From: Pseudomonas putida
Lineage (GTDB): Bacteria; Pseudomonadota; Gammaproteobacteria; Pseudomonadales; Pseudomonadaceae
DNA: 64,000 bases
NCBI RefSeq assembly: GCF_001636055.1
Contig: NZ_CP011789.1
Span: 1,364,001 to 1,428,000, forward strand
Reading direction: 5' to 3'
Below, one piece after another: positions 1-10,294 of this stretch. A program made the translations under genes and the position numbers. Each line of letters opens with the position of its first letter. The first letter of the stretch is position 1. The notes beneath the pieces are model-generated. The model did no database searches. It had not been told where the DNA came from and worked only from the letters and a program-made list of their open reading frames with translations.

Positions 1-20
1 TGGCGGTCTTGCCTGTCATC

Positions 21-1298
21 TCAATGGGCTCCCGGGTTGGCGGCCTGGACCATGGCGCGCAGCAGCACATCGCAGCCGTCTGCCAGGTCCTGCGGCGCGG
101 CGTTCTCGATTTCGTTGTGGCTGATGCCGCCTTCACACGGCACGAAGATCATCCCGGCCGGGCCCAGTTCGGCGAGGAAGATCGCATCGTGGCCAGCGCC
201 ACTGACGATGTCCATGTGGCTCAAGCCCAATTCGCGCGCACCCTGGCGTACCGCATCGACGCATTGCTCGGCGAAGTACAACGGAGGGAAGTCGGCGGTG
301 GGGGCCAGCTCGAAACTCAGGCCATGGCGGGCGGCACTGGCCTCGATCACCTCGCGCACCTCGGCGACCATCGCATCCAGGTGGGCGGGGTCGAGGTGGC
401 GCAGGTCGAGGGTCATCTGCACCTGGCCGGGAATCACGTTGCGCGAACCGGGGTGCACGTTCAGGCAGCCGACGGTACCGCAGGCATGTGGCTGGTGGGC
501 GTGGGCCACGCGGTTGACTGCGGCCACCACCTCGGCAGCGCCAACCAGCGCATCCTTGCGCAGGTGCATCGGCGTCGGGCCTGCATGGGCCTCGACGCCA
601 GTGAACACCAGGTCGAACCACTTCTGGCCCAGGCAGCCCTGAACCACACCGATGGTGGTGCGCTGGTCCTCCAGCACAGGCCCCTGCTCGATATGCGCTT
701 CGAAATAAGCGCCGACCGGATGCCCGGTGGGCACCCGCGGGCCGGCGTAACCGATGCGCTGGAGCTCCGCGCCCACCGAAAGGCCCTGTTCGTCGACCTT
801 GTCGAGGGTCTCCTGCAGACCGAACTTACCGGCAAACACCCCCGATCCCATCATGCACGGTGGGAAGCGCGAGCCTTCTTCGTTGGTCCACACCACCACT
901 TCCAGCGGGGCCTCGGTCTGCAGGCCAAGGTCATTGAGGGTGCGCACCACTTCGAGCCCGGCCATGACGCCGTAGCAGCCGTCGAACTTGCCGCCGGTGG
1001 GTTGGGTATCGATATGGCTGCCGGTCATGACCGGCGCCAGTGCCGGGTTGCGTCCTGCGCGGCGGGCGAAGATGTTGCCGATGGCGTCGACACTGACCGT
1101 GCAGCCAGCCTCTTCGCACCAGCGCACGAACAGGTCGCGGGCCTGGCGGTCGAGATCGGTCAGCGCCAGGCGGCATACACCGCCCTTGGCCGTGGCACCG
1201 AGCCGGGCCAGGTCCATCAGCGATTGCCAGAGGCGCTCGCGGTTGACCAGGGCGCCCTGGCCGAGCAGGTGTTGCGAGGGATCGATGCGGGTGTTCAT
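21..1298 (-). CDS. M20-family Zn-dependent N-carbamoyl amino acid/allantoate-type amidohydrolase
   Basis: The protein is 425 aa and probably hydrolyses the C-N bond of a carbamoyl (ureido) acid in the cytoplasm, as in hydantoin, pyrimidine or allantoate breakdown. Visible family motifs are the metal-binding GSHIDTQPTGGKFDG near residue 90, TNEEGSRF, GAGHDA and a C-terminal SHNE. The ATG at 1298 follows GGAGAG, so I prefer it to an in-frame start 21 bases further upstream. It is the last gene of a minus-strand run beginning with the ABC transporter, but a REP-type inverted repeat separates it from livF. No partner hydantoinase lies downstream inside the window, which ends 20 bases later. The family is certain; the exact substrate (carbamoyl-beta-alanine, carbamoyl amino acid or allantoate) cannot be read from sequence. 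Confidence 0.85.
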   Translation of the reverse strand: MNTRIDPSQHLLGQGALVNRERLWQSLMDLARLGATAKGGVCRLALTDLDRQARDLFVRWCEEAGCTVSVDAIGNIFARRAGRNPALAPVMTGSHIDTQPTGGKFDGCYGVMAGLEVVRTLNDLGLQTEAPLEVVVWTNEEGSRFPPCMMGSGVFAGKFGLQETLDKVDEQGLSVGAELQRIGYAGPRVPTGHPVGAYFEAHIEQGPVLEDQRTTIGVVQGCLGQKWFDLVFTGVEAHAGPTPMHLRKDALVGAAEVVAAVNRVAHAHQPHACGTVGCLNVHPGSRNVIPGQVQMTLDLRHLDPAHLDAMVAEVREVIEASAARHGLSFELAPTADFPPLYFAEQCVDAVRQGARELGLSHMDIVSGAGHDAIFLAELGPAGMIFVPCEGGISHNEIENAAPQDLADGCDVLLRAMVQAANPGAH

Positions 1299-1324
1299 GG
1301 TGCGTCTCTCCTGTAGCAATTAGA

Positions 1325-1388
1325 GGCCTTCTTCGCGGGCTGCTTGTGGCGATATCCCAGTGGGAGCGGGCTTGCCCGCGAAGAGGCC
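1325..1388. repeat. REP/REPIN-type inverted repeat
   Basis: Two REP-like arms face each other: ggccttcttcgcgggc on the left and gcccgcgaagaggcc on the right, differing by one base insertion. Between them lies tgggagcgggcttgcc, the usual Pseudomonas REP core. It sits in the gap between livF and the amidohydrolase gene and may lower expression of the distal gene or stabilise the upstream mRNA. Confidence 0.75.
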
Positions 1389-1409
1389 GATACAGAGCAA
1401 GGCCTGAAA

Positions 1410-2104
<695 letters not shown>

Positions 2105-2105
<1 letters not shown>

Positions 2106-2857
2106 CAGGCGGCCTCTCCAAGGTAGGCGGTGCGCACGCGTTCGTCGTTGCGTACGAAGTCCGGGGTGCCCTCGACCAGGATCTGGCCGTGGCTCATGAC
2201 GGTGATGCGCTGGCTGATCGACATGACGATGCTCATGTTGTGCTCGATCAGCAGCACGGTGTGGTCGCGGCCCAGATCGCTGATCAGTTCGGTCATCAGC
2301 GGGATGTCGTCGATGCCCATGCCGGAGGTGGGCTCGTCGAGCATCAGCAGGCTCGGCTTGGCGCAGATCGACATGCCGACTTCCAGTACGCGCTGCTGGC
2401 CATGGGAGAGTTCGCCGGCGAGGGTGTCGGCACGGCCTGTGAGTTTCAGGCGCTCGAGCACCTGGTCGGCGGTGTCCCAGTGGCTGCGCTTGTGCTCGAC
2501 GCTGCGCCAGAAGTTCAGCGCGCCCAGGCCGTCGCGGCCCTGGGCGGCCAGGCGCAGGTTCTCGCGCACCGAGAGGTTCTGGAACAGGCTGGTGAGCTGG
2601 AACGAGCGCGCCATGCCCAGGGCCACGCGTCCATGGGAGGGCTTGCGGACGATGTCGCGGCCATTGAACAGGATGCTGCCGGCGGTAGCCTGGCGTTCGC
2701 CGGTCAGGCAGTGGAACAGGCTGGTCTTGCCGGCACCATTGGGGCCGATGACCGTGTGGATGGTGCCAGGCCGGACTTTCAGGTCGACACCGCCGACCGC
2801 GCGGAACGGTCCGTAGGCCAGCTCCAGGTTGCGGGTTTCCAGCAGGAACTCGCTCAT
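2105..2857 (-). CDS. livG: LivG-type ABC transporter ATP-binding protein
   Basis: This 250-aa protein is the second ATPase of the importer and would pair with LivF under the LivH/LivM channel. Walker A GPNGAGKTSLF, the signature LSHGQQR and Walker B LLMLDEPTSG are present. The reading frame extends far upstream, but the ATG at 2857 overlaps the livM stop by one base and begins MSEFLLETRNL, a normal start for the family. The one-base junctions on both sides show a tightly coupled operon. Confidence 0.88.
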
Positions 2858-3861
2858 CACAAGGTCTCCTTGGTCTTGGTCGACAACGCACGCCCCGGAC
2901 GCAGGCGCTTGCCCAGCTCGGCCAGGCCGCCCCACAGGCCGCCACGCATGAACACCACCACCAGGATCAGGATGAGCCCGAGCAGCATCAGCCAGCGTGG
3001 CCACAGCTCCGACAGCACATCGCCCAGTACCACGATGGCGCCGGCCCCCAGCAGCGAGCCGAACAGCGAGCCGGTGCCGCCGATGATGGTCATGATCAGG
3101 ATGTTCTCGCTCATCATCAGGTCGATGTTCGACAGCGGCGCAAAGTGCAGCAGCATGGCGTACAGCGCCCCGGCGATACCGGTGATGGCGCCGGACAGCA
3201 TGAACACCAGAATCTTGAAGTGGCGGGTGTCGTAGCCGATCGCCGCCGCGCGGGTCTCGTTCTCGCGGATCGCCAGCAAGGTGCTGCCAAAGGGCGAGCG
3301 GATCACCCGCAGGGCGAAGGCGAAAATCAGCAGGAACAGCAGGGCGACGAAGGCATAGAAGTGCCGAGGGTTGCCCAGGTCGACCAGCACGTGGCCGAAG
3401 ACTTCGACATTCGGCCGTGGCACGTCGAGCAGGCCATTGTCGCCACCGGTCCAGCCGCTGAGGGTGTAGGCCAGGAAGTACGCCATCTGGCTGAAGGCCA
3501 GGGTCAGCATGACGAAGTAGATGCCCTTGCGCCGGATCGCCAGTGCGCCGACCAGCAGCGCCAGCAACGCACCGAATACCGCAGCGCCCAGCAGCGCGGC
3601 GAACAGTCCCCATTTCAGGTGGATCATCAGCAGTGCCGCGCCATAGGCACCCACGCCGAAGAAAATGCCCTGGCCGAATGACAGCAGGCCGGTGTAGCCC
3701 AACAGCAGGTTGCAGGCGAGCGCCGCCAGGGCAAAGATCAGGATCTCGGTGGCCAGCGTGGCCGAGGGCAGCACCAGCGGCAGCAGCACCAGGCTGGCGA
3801 CCACCAGCAACAGCAGGACGGGCGTGCGCGGCCCGGCCGGTAGTGGATTCTTCTCGCTCAT
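2857..3861 (-). CDS. livM: LivM-type ABC transporter permease
   Basis: This 334-aa integral membrane protein has about eight to ten hydrophobic segments, including the family stretch GYTGLLSFGQGIFFGVGAYG. It forms half of the inner-membrane channel. I start at the ATG at 3861 (MSEKNPL), three bases after the livH stop; a TTG directly before it is the alternative. Its stop overlaps livG by one base. A charged C-terminus ends in LSTKTKETL. Confidence 0.86.
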   Translation of the reverse strand: MSEKNPLPAGPRTPVLLLLVVASLVLLPLVLPSATLATEILIFALAALACNLLLGYTGLLSFGQGIFFGVGAYGAALLMIHLKWGLFAALLGAAVFGALLALLVGALAIRRKGIYFVMLTLAFSQMAYFLAYTLSGWTGGDNGLLDVPRPNVEVFGHVLVDLGNPRHFYAFVALLFLLIFAFALRVIRSPFGSTLLAIRENETRAAAIGYDTRHFKILVFMLSGAITGIAGALYAMLLHFAPLSNIDLMMSENILIMTIIGGTGSLFGSLLGAGAIVVLGDVLSELWPRWLMLLGLILILVVVFMRGGLWGGLAELGKRLRPGRALSTKTKETL

Positions 3862-3864
3862 CAA

Positions 3865-4725
3865 TCATGCTCTCCCGAACAGGCCATAGGGACGGACCAG
3901 GATCACCGCGGCCATCGCCCCGTAGATCATCAGGCTGGCGCCTTGCGGCCAGAGGCTGGTCATCATGCTTTGCACCACGCCGACCAGCAGTCCACCGACC
4001 AGCGCGCCGCCGAACGAACCCATGCCGCCGATCACCACCACCACGAAGGCGATGCCGAGGATCTCCGGGCCGACGAAGGGCTGGGCACCACGCAACGGCG
4101 CGAACAGCACCCCGGCGACACCGGCCAGACCCACGCCGAGGGCAAAGGTCAGGGAGAACAGGCGGAAGATGTTGGTGCCCAGCAGCGACACGGTTTCGGT
4201 GCTCTCGCTGCCGGCGCGTACCAGGGCGCCGAAACGCGTGCGTTCGAGCAGCAGCCACAGGGCCAGGCCGATCAGCGCGGCGAAGCCGATCAGGAACAGG
4301 CGGTAGTAGGGGTAGATGAAGTCGCCCAGAATGATCACGCCACGAAGCTCCGGCGGTACGGCGATGTTCTTGCCCACCGGCCCCCAGATCAGTACCGAGG
4401 CTTCCTGGATGATCAGCGCGATGCCCAGGGTGACCAGGATCTGGAAGGTGTGCGGCAGGTGGTAGATGCGCTTGATCAGCAGGCGCTCGACCGCCCAGGC
4501 CAGCGCTGCCACGACCAACGGTGCGATCAGCAGTGCCAGCCAGAAGTTGCCGGTCAGGGCCACGGCGGTGTAGCACAGGTAGGCGCCGAGCAGGAAGAAC
4601 GCCCCATGGGCGAAGTTGACGAAGTTGAGCAGGCCGAAAATGATCGTCAGGCCCACGGCGATGAGGAAGTAGATCATCCCCAGGCCCAGGCCGTTGAGCA
4701 GTTGGAACAGGTACAATTCGAGCAT
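3865..4725 (-). CDS. livH: LivH-type ABC transporter permease
   Basis: This 286-aa permease is the second channel half. It opens with the family hallmark LNGLGLGMIYFLIAVGLT and contains FVNFAHGAFFLLGAY, both typical of LivH/UrtB proteins. The frame is open upstream to 4806, but the ATG at 4725 after GAGGGC gives the normal family start. It follows the binding-protein gene by 65 bases and is spaced three bases from livM. Confidence 0.87.
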   Translation of the reverse strand: MLELYLFQLLNGLGLGMIYFLIAVGLTIIFGLLNFVNFAHGAFFLLGAYLCYTAVALTGNFWLALLIAPLVVAALAWAVERLLIKRIYHLPHTFQILVTLGIALIIQEASVLIWGPVGKNIAVPPELRGVIILGDFIYPYYRLFLIGFAALIGLALWLLLERTRFGALVRAGSESTETVSLLGTNIFRLFSLTFALGVGLAGVAGVLFAPLRGAQPFVGPEILGIAFVVVVIGGMGSFGGALVGGLLVGVVQSMMTSLWPQGASLMIYGAMAAVILVRPYGLFGRA

Positions 4726-4790
4726 GAGCGTGCCCTCGACAGCGCGCGGCGCGGCTGCCTGTACAGGTGTGTTTGACTGGCGCCGTAGCC

Positions 4791-5993
4791 TCAGGCCAAG
4801 GCGCAACCGGTGTGATCGACCTCGACGAACGAGCGGCCCGAACTGATGACTTCAGCCAGGTCGTCCTCGTCGCGCAACTGGCCCTGGGGCTTGCCGCGCA
4901 GCAGGTAGTAGTCCTTGAGTACCTGGTGATCACCAGGGCGGATCAGCTCTTCGCCGGTAGGGCCCTGGAAACGCATGCCCTGCAAGGCCCTGGCGACGCT
5001 GGCGCCGTCGAAGGTGCCCGCCTGGACGATGGCGTCGAGCATGACCTTGGTGCCGATGTAGTCGGCAGCCAGCGGATAGTTGGGGTTGATCCCGTAGGCC
5101 TTCTGCGTGGCGGCGACCAGTGCCTTGTTCAGCGGCGTATCCACCTGATGCCAGTACTGGGCACCCAGGTAGACCCCTTCGAGCACGTCGCTGCCCAGCT
5201 CCTGGAACTGGTCGAGCCCTGCCGACCAGACCAGCAGCACCTTCATCCGCTCCTTGATCCCGAAATTGACCGCCTGGCGCAGGGCGTTGGACGACTGGCT
5301 GCCGAAGTTCAGCAGCACCAGCACGTCGGGCTTGGCGGCGATGGCATTGGTCAGGTACCCGGAGAACTCCTGCTCCTGCAGTGAGTGGTAGCTGTTGCCG
5401 ATGTGCTCGACACCGAACTCGGCAAAAACCTTGCGCGCATTGTCCAGCAGCGCATCGCCGAACACGTATTGCGGGGTGATGGTGTACCAGCGCTTGGCTT
5501 GCGGCAGCTGGCGAATCATCGGCACCAGGGTTTCGCGAATCGCGCCGTAGGTCGGGACCGACCAGCGGAATGTCGACAGATTGCAATCCTTGCCGGTGAT
5601 CTCGTCGGCGCCGACCGGGGTCATGAACACGCCGCCGGCCTTGTTGATTTCCTTGGACACGGCCAGGGCCGACGAAGACAGGGTGCAGCCCTGGAAGAAT
5701 CTCGCACCGTCCTGGCCGATGGCTTCCTGCACCTTGCGCACCGCCTTGCCGGCATTGCCTTCGGTGTCGATGACCTTGTACTGCAGCGGCCGCCCCAGCA
5801 GTTGCGGATGCTCGGCGATGGCCAGGCGCGAGCCCATGTCGGCGTACTTGCCATAGCTGGCGAAGGCGCCGGACATCGACTTGAGCCCGTAGAAGACCAG
5901 CGGCTGTTCGGCGAATGCCCGCTGCGCTCCCAGGGGGAGGCTGCCGAGGGCACCCAGGGCAAGACCTGCCTTGAGCAGGGTACGTCTTTGCAT
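4791..5993 (-). CDS. Periplasmic substrate-binding protein of the Liv-type ABC importer
   Basis: The protein is 400 aa. Residues 1-28 form a signal peptide with a twin-arginine-like start (QRRTLLK) and likely cleavage after AFA. The rest is a Peripla_BP_6-type (type I) binding fold. It captures the substrate in the periplasm and hands it to LivHM. The ATG at 5993 has a clear AAGGAG ribosome site. It is the first gene of the operon, with a FadR-type regulator gene immediately upstream on the same strand. Neighbouring carbamoylase suggests hydantoin, ureide or amide ligands, which is an inference. Confidence 0.87.
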   Translation of the reverse strand: MQRRTLLKAGLALGALGSLPLGAQRAFAEQPLVFYGLKSMSGAFASYGKYADMGSRLAIAEHPQLLGRPLQYKVIDTEGNAGKAVRKVQEAIGQDGARFFQGCTLSSSALAVSKEINKAGGVFMTPVGADEITGKDCNLSTFRWSVPTYGAIRETLVPMIRQLPQAKRWYTITPQYVFGDALLDNARKVFAEFGVEHIGNSYHSLQEQEFSGYLTNAIAAKPDVLVLLNFGSQSSNALRQAVNFGIKERMKVLLVWSAGLDQFQELGSDVLEGVYLGAQYWHQVDTPLNKALVAATQKAYGINPNYPLAADYIGTKVMLDAIVQAGTFDGASVARALQGMRFQGPTGEELIRPGDHQVLKDYYLLRGKPQGQLRDEDDLAEVISSGRSFVEVDHTGCALA

Positions 5994-6084
5994 GGATAAC
6001 TCCTTGGTTCTGGTTATTAGGCAGGAGTGGCAATGGCAAAGCGGGTACGGCCGGGCCTTTGAGCAGGCCTCTGTGCGGGCTGGA

Positions 6085-6864
6085 TCAGTGGTGGTGTTCG
6101 AACTCCAGCAGGAAGTTGCGTTCGACCTCGCCCTCCAGCGCGGTCATATGGTGTTCGGCGTCGCACATGTGTTCGTGCATCAGCCGGCGCACGGCCTTCT
6201 CGTCGCTGGCGCGCAGGGCGACCAGCAGTTGCTTGTGGTAGTCGATGTTGGCAGCGGCGAACGCCTGGCGCTTGGGCAGGTAGGCCTTCTTCAGCACCAC
6301 CAGGTCGCGCAGCAGGTCGTTGAGGAACACCGCCATGAAGCGCAGCAGTGGATTGGGGCAGCGGCGCGCCAGCAAGGTGTGGAATTCGATCTCCGCCAGG
6401 CGCTGTTCGCGCTGGCCCTGTTCGCTGTCTTCCGGGGTGCTGCAGTAGTCGATGTTGGCCTGCAGCGCAGCGTAGTCGGCGTCGCTGAGCTGGCCCATCA
6501 CGGCCACTGCCAGCTCGACCTCGATGACCTTGCGCAGCTGGTAGACCTGTTCGCCGTCCAGATGCTGGAAGTGCAGGTAGTTGCGCAGCGCGCGACTGGC
6601 GGGCTCGGTGCCGACTTCAGCGAGATAGGCGCCGCCGGTAGGGCCGGTGCGGGTGTTGACCAGCCCTTCGACCTCCAGGGCCTTGAGCGCCTCGCGGGCG
6701 GTCCCTTTGGAGCATTCGAAGTGCTCCATCAGCTCGCGTTCGGTGGGCAGGCGATCGCCTGGGCGCAGGGCCTCCGTGACGATCGAGCGCTTGACCGATT
6801 CGACGATGACGTCGGAGAGCTTCTGGCGCTTGCGTTTGGGTTTGAGCATTTCGCTATTTTTCAT
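6085..6864 (-). CDS. GntR-family transcriptional regulator, FadR subfamily
   Basis: The 259-aa protein has an N-terminal winged helix (about residues 15-85, with LRPGDRLPTERELMEHFECSK) and an all-helical FCD ligand-binding domain (about 100-240). It lies just upstream of and co-oriented with the transporter operon and is the obvious candidate to control it. The ATG at 6864 lacks a strong ribosome site; MLKPKRK at 6849 is an alternative start. An AT-rich inverted repeat abuts the start. FadR-type regulators usually bind small carboxylates, consistent with a catabolic intermediate as inducer. Confidence 0.87.
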   Translation of the reverse strand: MKNSEMLKPKRKRQKLSDVIVESVKRSIVTEALRPGDRLPTERELMEHFECSKGTAREALKALEVEGLVNTRTGPTGGAYLAEVGTEPASRALRNYLHFQHLDGEQVYQLRKVIEVELAVAVMGQLSDADYAALQANIDYCSTPEDSEQGQREQRLAEIEFHTLLARRCPNPLLRFMAVFLNDLLRDLVVLKKAYLPKRQAFAAANIDYHKQLLVALRASDEKAVRRLMHEHMCDAEHHMTALEGEVERNFLLEFEHHH

Positions 6865-6880
6865 ATTTATGCGGATAAAT
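6865..6880. promoter_or_regulatory. Candidate GntR operator
   Basis: The sequence atttatgcggataaat is an inverted repeat with six-base arms (ATTTAT/ATAAAT) around GCGG, directly next to the regulator's start codon. Its position suits autoregulation. No matching copy was located before the binding-protein gene. Confidence 0.35.
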
Positions 6881-7052
6881 AGGATTTAGCGAGTTTTGCT
6901 GGAAGGGGTCAATGGTGGCGGGGGAGCAGGGGTCGCAAATGGAGTGAAAGGGTCGGGGAGGGATAAGTGAGGCGGGCTCGAAAATCTGAAACTGCCCCCC
7001 CGTGGGCGCGGGCAAACCCGCTTTCCCACAAGGGAGAGCTCGTTCTGTGCGA

Positions 7053-7283
7053 TCAGCCTTGTCGGCCAGGACCCTGTTCGAGGTGGGCCTGGCTGCAGTA
7101 CCAGTCCTTGCCGAGCTTGAGCGCCCGGTCATTGGGCAGGTGTACGCCGCAATGGGCGCAACGCACCATGGTCAAGGGGTCTTCGAGGCGTGGCTCGGGA
7201 CGTGACTGCTGGCTGATCTTGAATTTGCGCCACAGCCAGAACGCGGCGGCGATCAGGGCGATCCAGAAGAGTAGGCGAACCAT
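7053..7283 (-). CDS. PP0621-family small membrane-anchored zinc-ribbon protein
   Basis: This 76-aa protein has one N-terminal transmembrane helix (VRLLFWIALIAAAFWLW) and a basic linker. Its cytoplasmic zinc-ribbon-like tail contains CAHCGVHLP and a later WYCSQAHL. It lies between the GntR regulator and bamD, a conserved position in P. putida relatives as I recall. Function is unknown. The upstream ORF in 6854-7132 is not credible as a gene. Confidence 0.75.
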   Translation of the reverse strand: MVRLLFWIALIAAAFWLWRKFKISQQSRPEPRLEDPLTMVRCAHCGVHLPNDRALKLGKDWYCSQAHLEQGPGRQG

Positions 7284-7337
7284 GGTGTCCAGCTTGTCGT
7301 GAATGAAGAGGCCACAGTCTAGGGCGCGGCCATGAAA

Positions 7338-7361
7338 AAAGGGAGGCCTGGGCCTCCCTTT
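7338..7361 (-). terminator. Rho-independent terminator of bamD
   Basis: A perfect 11-bp stem (AAAGGGAGGCC/GGCCTCCCTTT) with a very short loop lies 16 bases beyond the bamD stop. In the minus-strand sense it runs into six T residues. Confidence 0.88.
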
Positions 7362-7377
7362 CTCGTTGCGCGATCTG

Positions 7378-8397
7378 TCAGTCGAACAGACCGAAGGTCA
7401 GGTAGCTGAACCAGGAACGATCCACCTCGGCGTCCTTCGGACCTTCCGGCAGGATCGGGTCGCCGTTTTCGTCTTTGGGCAGCAGGTCGGCTGGCATTTC
7501 CGAACGGGCGTCCTTGAACTGACGGACCACGTCCTGGTTGGCGCGGGTTTCACCCGGTGGCAGCGGCGTGTCGGTCTCGATCAGGCCCAGGGTGGCCTTG
7601 GACAGCCAGGAGCGGCCGTCGGACTCGCCCTGCTTGGGTACGAACTGGCCGTCGACCAGGCTCGGGTGGTTCGGGTAGTTGAGCTTGAGGGTTTCCAGGC
7701 TGGTGGCGGCCAGGTCGTCCAGGTGCATTTTCTGGTAGGCCTCGGTCATCACGGCCAGGCCGTCGGCAACCGATGGCGTTTCCTGGAAGTTCTCCACCAC
7801 GTAGCGGCCACGGTTGGCGGCGGCGACGTAAGCCTCACGGCTCAGGTAGTAGTCGGCGACGTGGATTTCGTAGGAGGCCAGCAGGTTGCGCAGGTAGATC
7901 ATGCGCTGCTTGGCGTCCGGGGCGTAACGGCTGTTGGGGAAGCGGCTGGTGAGCTGGGCGAACTCGTTGTACGAGTCGCGCGCCGCGCCCGGGTCGCGCT
8001 TGGTCATGTCCAGCGGCAGGAAGCGCGCCAGCAGGCCGCGGTCCTGGTCGAACGAGGTCAGGCCTTTCAGATAATAGGCGTAGTCGACGTTCGGGTGCTG
8101 CGGGTGCAGGCGGATGAAGCGCTCGGCAGCGGACTTCGCGGCCTCAGGCTCGGTGTTCTTGTAGTTGGCGTAGATCAGCTCGAGCTGGGCCTGGTCGGCG
8201 TAGCGGCCGAACGGGTAGCGCGATTCCAGGGCCTTGAGCTTGTTCACGGCACTGGTGTAGCTGTGGTTGTCCAGGTCGGCCTGCGCCTGCTGGTACAACT
8301 CGGCTTCGCTGAGGTTCTCGTCAATGACTTCCTTGTTCGAGGAACAGGCAGCAGTGAGCCCGAGGATGGCGATCAGCAGCAGGTGTTTCACTTGCAT
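7378..8397 (-). CDS. bamD: Outer membrane assembly lipoprotein BamD (ComL)
   Basis: This 339-aa lipoprotein is the essential BamD subunit of the BAM complex, which inserts beta-barrel proteins into the outer membrane. The lipobox LTAACSSN places the acylated cysteine at residue 18. TPR-like repeats follow ([24 protein letters not shown] and later repeats). Proteobacterial BamD is often nearer 250 aa; Pseudomonas forms carry a long C-terminal extension, here rich in Pro, Asp and Gly. It is divergent from rluD, as in other pseudomonads. Confidence 0.95.
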   Translation of the reverse strand: MQVKHLLLIAILGLTAACSSNKEVIDENLSEAELYQQAQADLDNHSYTSAVNKLKALESRYPFGRYADQAQLELIYANYKNTEPEAAKSAAERFIRLHPQHPNVDYAYYLKGLTSFDQDRGLLARFLPLDMTKRDPGAARDSYNEFAQLTSRFPNSRYAPDAKQRMIYLRNLLASYEIHVADYYLSREAYVAAANRGRYVVENFQETPSVADGLAVMTEAYQKMHLDDLAATSLETLKLNYPNHPSLVDGQFVPKQGESDGRSWLSKATLGLIETDTPLPPGETRANQDVVRQFKDARSEMPADLLPKDENGDPILPEGPKDAEVDRSWFSYLTFGLFD

Positions 8398-8544
8398 GGC
8401 GGCTTGCGTCCTTTGACGGCCGCTGTCTTGGGCGGTGCCGTCCTGTTATGATGAGCGCCCCCGGCCAACCCCGGGGCAAAAGAAGCCGTATTTAACCACA
8501 AGCACGCAGCCGAAACCAAAGGCTGTAAGCCCATCGATTCGAGC

Positions 8545-9507
8545 ATGTCCGAGATCATTCAACTTAGTGCAGAGGTCCCGTCCGAGCTGGGCGGCCAACG
8601 CCTCGACCAGGTCGCCGCCCAATTGTTCGACGAGTACTCGCGTTCGCGCCTGACTTCGTGGATCAAGGAAGGCCGCCTGACCGTCGATGGTGCGGTGCTG
8701 CGCCCGCGCGATACCGTCCACACCGGCTCCGTTCTCGCCCTGGAGGCCGAACAGGAGGCACAGGGTGAATGGGAGGCAGAGGACATCGAGCTGGACATCG
8801 TCTATGAAGACGACCAGATCCTGGTGATCAACAAGCCTGCCGGGCTGGTGGTCCACCCGGCTGTGGGGCATGCCAGCGGTACCCTGCTCAACGCCCTGCT
8901 GCACCATGTGCCGGACATCATCAACGTGCCGCGCGCCGGCATCGTCCACCGCCTGGACAAGGACACCACCGGTCTGATGGTGGTCGCCAAGACGCTGCAG
9001 GCGCAGACCAACCTCGTCGACCAGTTGCAGAAACGCTCGGTCAGCCGCATCTATGAATGCATCGTGGTGGGCGTGGTGACGGCCGGTGGCAAGATCGATG
9101 CACCGATCGGTCGCCACGGCGGCATGCGTCAGCGCATGGCGGTCACCGATGGCGGCAAGCCGGCGGTCAGCCACTATCGCGTGCTCAAGCGTTTCCGTTC
9201 GCACACCCACGTGCGGGTCAAGCTGGAGACCGGGCGTACCCACCAGATTCGTGTGCACATGGCCCATGTCGGCTTCCCGCTGGTGGGCGACCAGACCTAC
9301 GGTGGTCGCTTCCGCATCCCGCCTGCCGCCAGCGTGGCCATGGTCGAGGCGGTCAAGCACTTCCCTCGCCAGGCCCTGCACGCGCGCTTCCTGGCGCTGG
9401 ATCATCCGACGACCGGTGAGCGCATGGAGTGGAAATCGCCTCTGCCGGACGACTTCATGTGGCTGCTGTCGCTGCTCGATCAGGACCGCGAGAGCTTTAT
9501 CGGATGA
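8545..9507 (+). CDS. rluD: 23S rRNA pseudouridine(1911/1915/1917) synthase RluD
   Basis: This 320-aa enzyme converts three uridines in helix 69 of 23S rRNA to pseudouridine. An S4 RNA-binding domain (about residues 18-75) precedes the catalytic domain. The catalytic Asp is D138 in HRLDKDTTGL. The C-terminal half holds GRTHQIRVHMAHVGFPLVGD. Its stop overlaps the pgeF start by four bases (ATGA). The 147-base gap to bamD should carry divergent promoters. Confidence 0.95.
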   Translation: MSEIIQLSAEVPSELGGQRLDQVAAQLFDEYSRSRLTSWIKEGRLTVDGAVLRPRDTVHTGSVLALEAEQEAQGEWEAEDIELDIVYEDDQILVINKPAGLVVHPAVGHASGTLLNALLHHVPDIINVPRAGIVHRLDKDTTGLMVVAKTLQAQTNLVDQLQKRSVSRIYECIVVGVVTAGGKIDAPIGRHGGMRQRMAVTDGGKPAVSHYRVLKRFRSHTHVRVKLETGRTHQIRVHMAHVGFPLVGDQTYGGRFRIPPAASVAMVEAVKHFPRQALHARFLALDHPTTGERMEWKSPLPDDFMWLLSLLDQDRESFIG

Positions 9508-10244
9508 GCGAGCTGACGCAATCGCTGATCTTCCCCGACTGGCCGGCCCCGGCCTCGGTTCGCGCTTGCGTCACCACACGAGAGGGCGGCGTCAGCCTGC
9601 CACCCTACGAAACCTTCAACCTGGGTGACCACGTGGGCGACGATCCTGCAGCGGTCGCCGAGAACCGCCGTCGCCTGGGCGCTGAGTTCGCTATCCAGCC
9701 GGCCTGGCTCAAGCAAGTGCATGGCCTGGTCGTGGCCGACGCCGATCCGGCCGTGGTAGCCGAAGCGGATGCCAGCTGGACCGACCAGCCCGGTATCGCC
9801 TGTACCGTGATGACCGCCGATTGTTTGCCTGCGCTGTTCTGCGATCGCGCCGGTACGCGTGTGGCGGCCGCACATGCTGGCTGGCGCGGGCTGGCCGGTG
9901 GTGTGCTGGAAGCCACCCTTGATCGTCTGGCGCTGGCGCCTGAAGAGGTGCTGGTGTGGCTGGGCCCGGCTATCGGCCCGCAGGCGTTCGAAGTGGGCCT
10001 GGAAGTGCGCGATGCGTTCACCGCCGTGCATCCAGAGGCCGCCAGTGCCTTCGTCGCGGGCCAACGCCCCGACAAGCTGATCGCCGACATCTATGCCCTG
10101 GCGCGTATCCGCCTGGCCGCGCGCGGCGTGACGGCCGTCTATGGCGGAGGGTTCTGCACGGTCAGCGACCCGCGTTTCTTCTCCTATCGGCGCACCCCGC
10201 AGGGCGGGCGTTTCGCTTCGCTGGTCTGGCTCGAACCTCGCTGA
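9504..10244 (+). CDS. pgeF: Peptidoglycan editing factor PgeF (YfiH/laccase-domain family)
   Basis: The 246-aa protein belongs to the Cu-oxidase_4/YfiH family, a purine-nucleoside-active hydrolase linked to editing of misincorporated serine in peptidoglycan. The metal-site motifs are TADCLPALFCD and HAGWRGLAGG. It is translationally coupled to rluD by an ATGA overlap. In most pseudomonads clpB follows directly; here a MalT-like regulator follows instead. Confidence 0.92.
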   Translation: MSELTQSLIFPDWPAPASVRACVTTREGGVSLPPYETFNLGDHVGDDPAAVAENRRRLGAEFAIQPAWLKQVHGLVVADADPAVVAEADASWTDQPGIACTVMTADCLPALFCDRAGTRVAAAHAGWRGLAGGVLEATLDRLALAPEEVLVWLGPAIGPQAFEVGLEVRDAFTAVHPEAASAFVAGQRPDKLIADIYALARIRLAARGVTAVYGGGFCTVSDPRFFSYRRTPQGGRFASLVWLEPR

Positions 10245-10294
10245 GCCTCTGCGCCCGTTCTGGGGCGGTCTGTGCTATGCCGTGCAATAGATCT

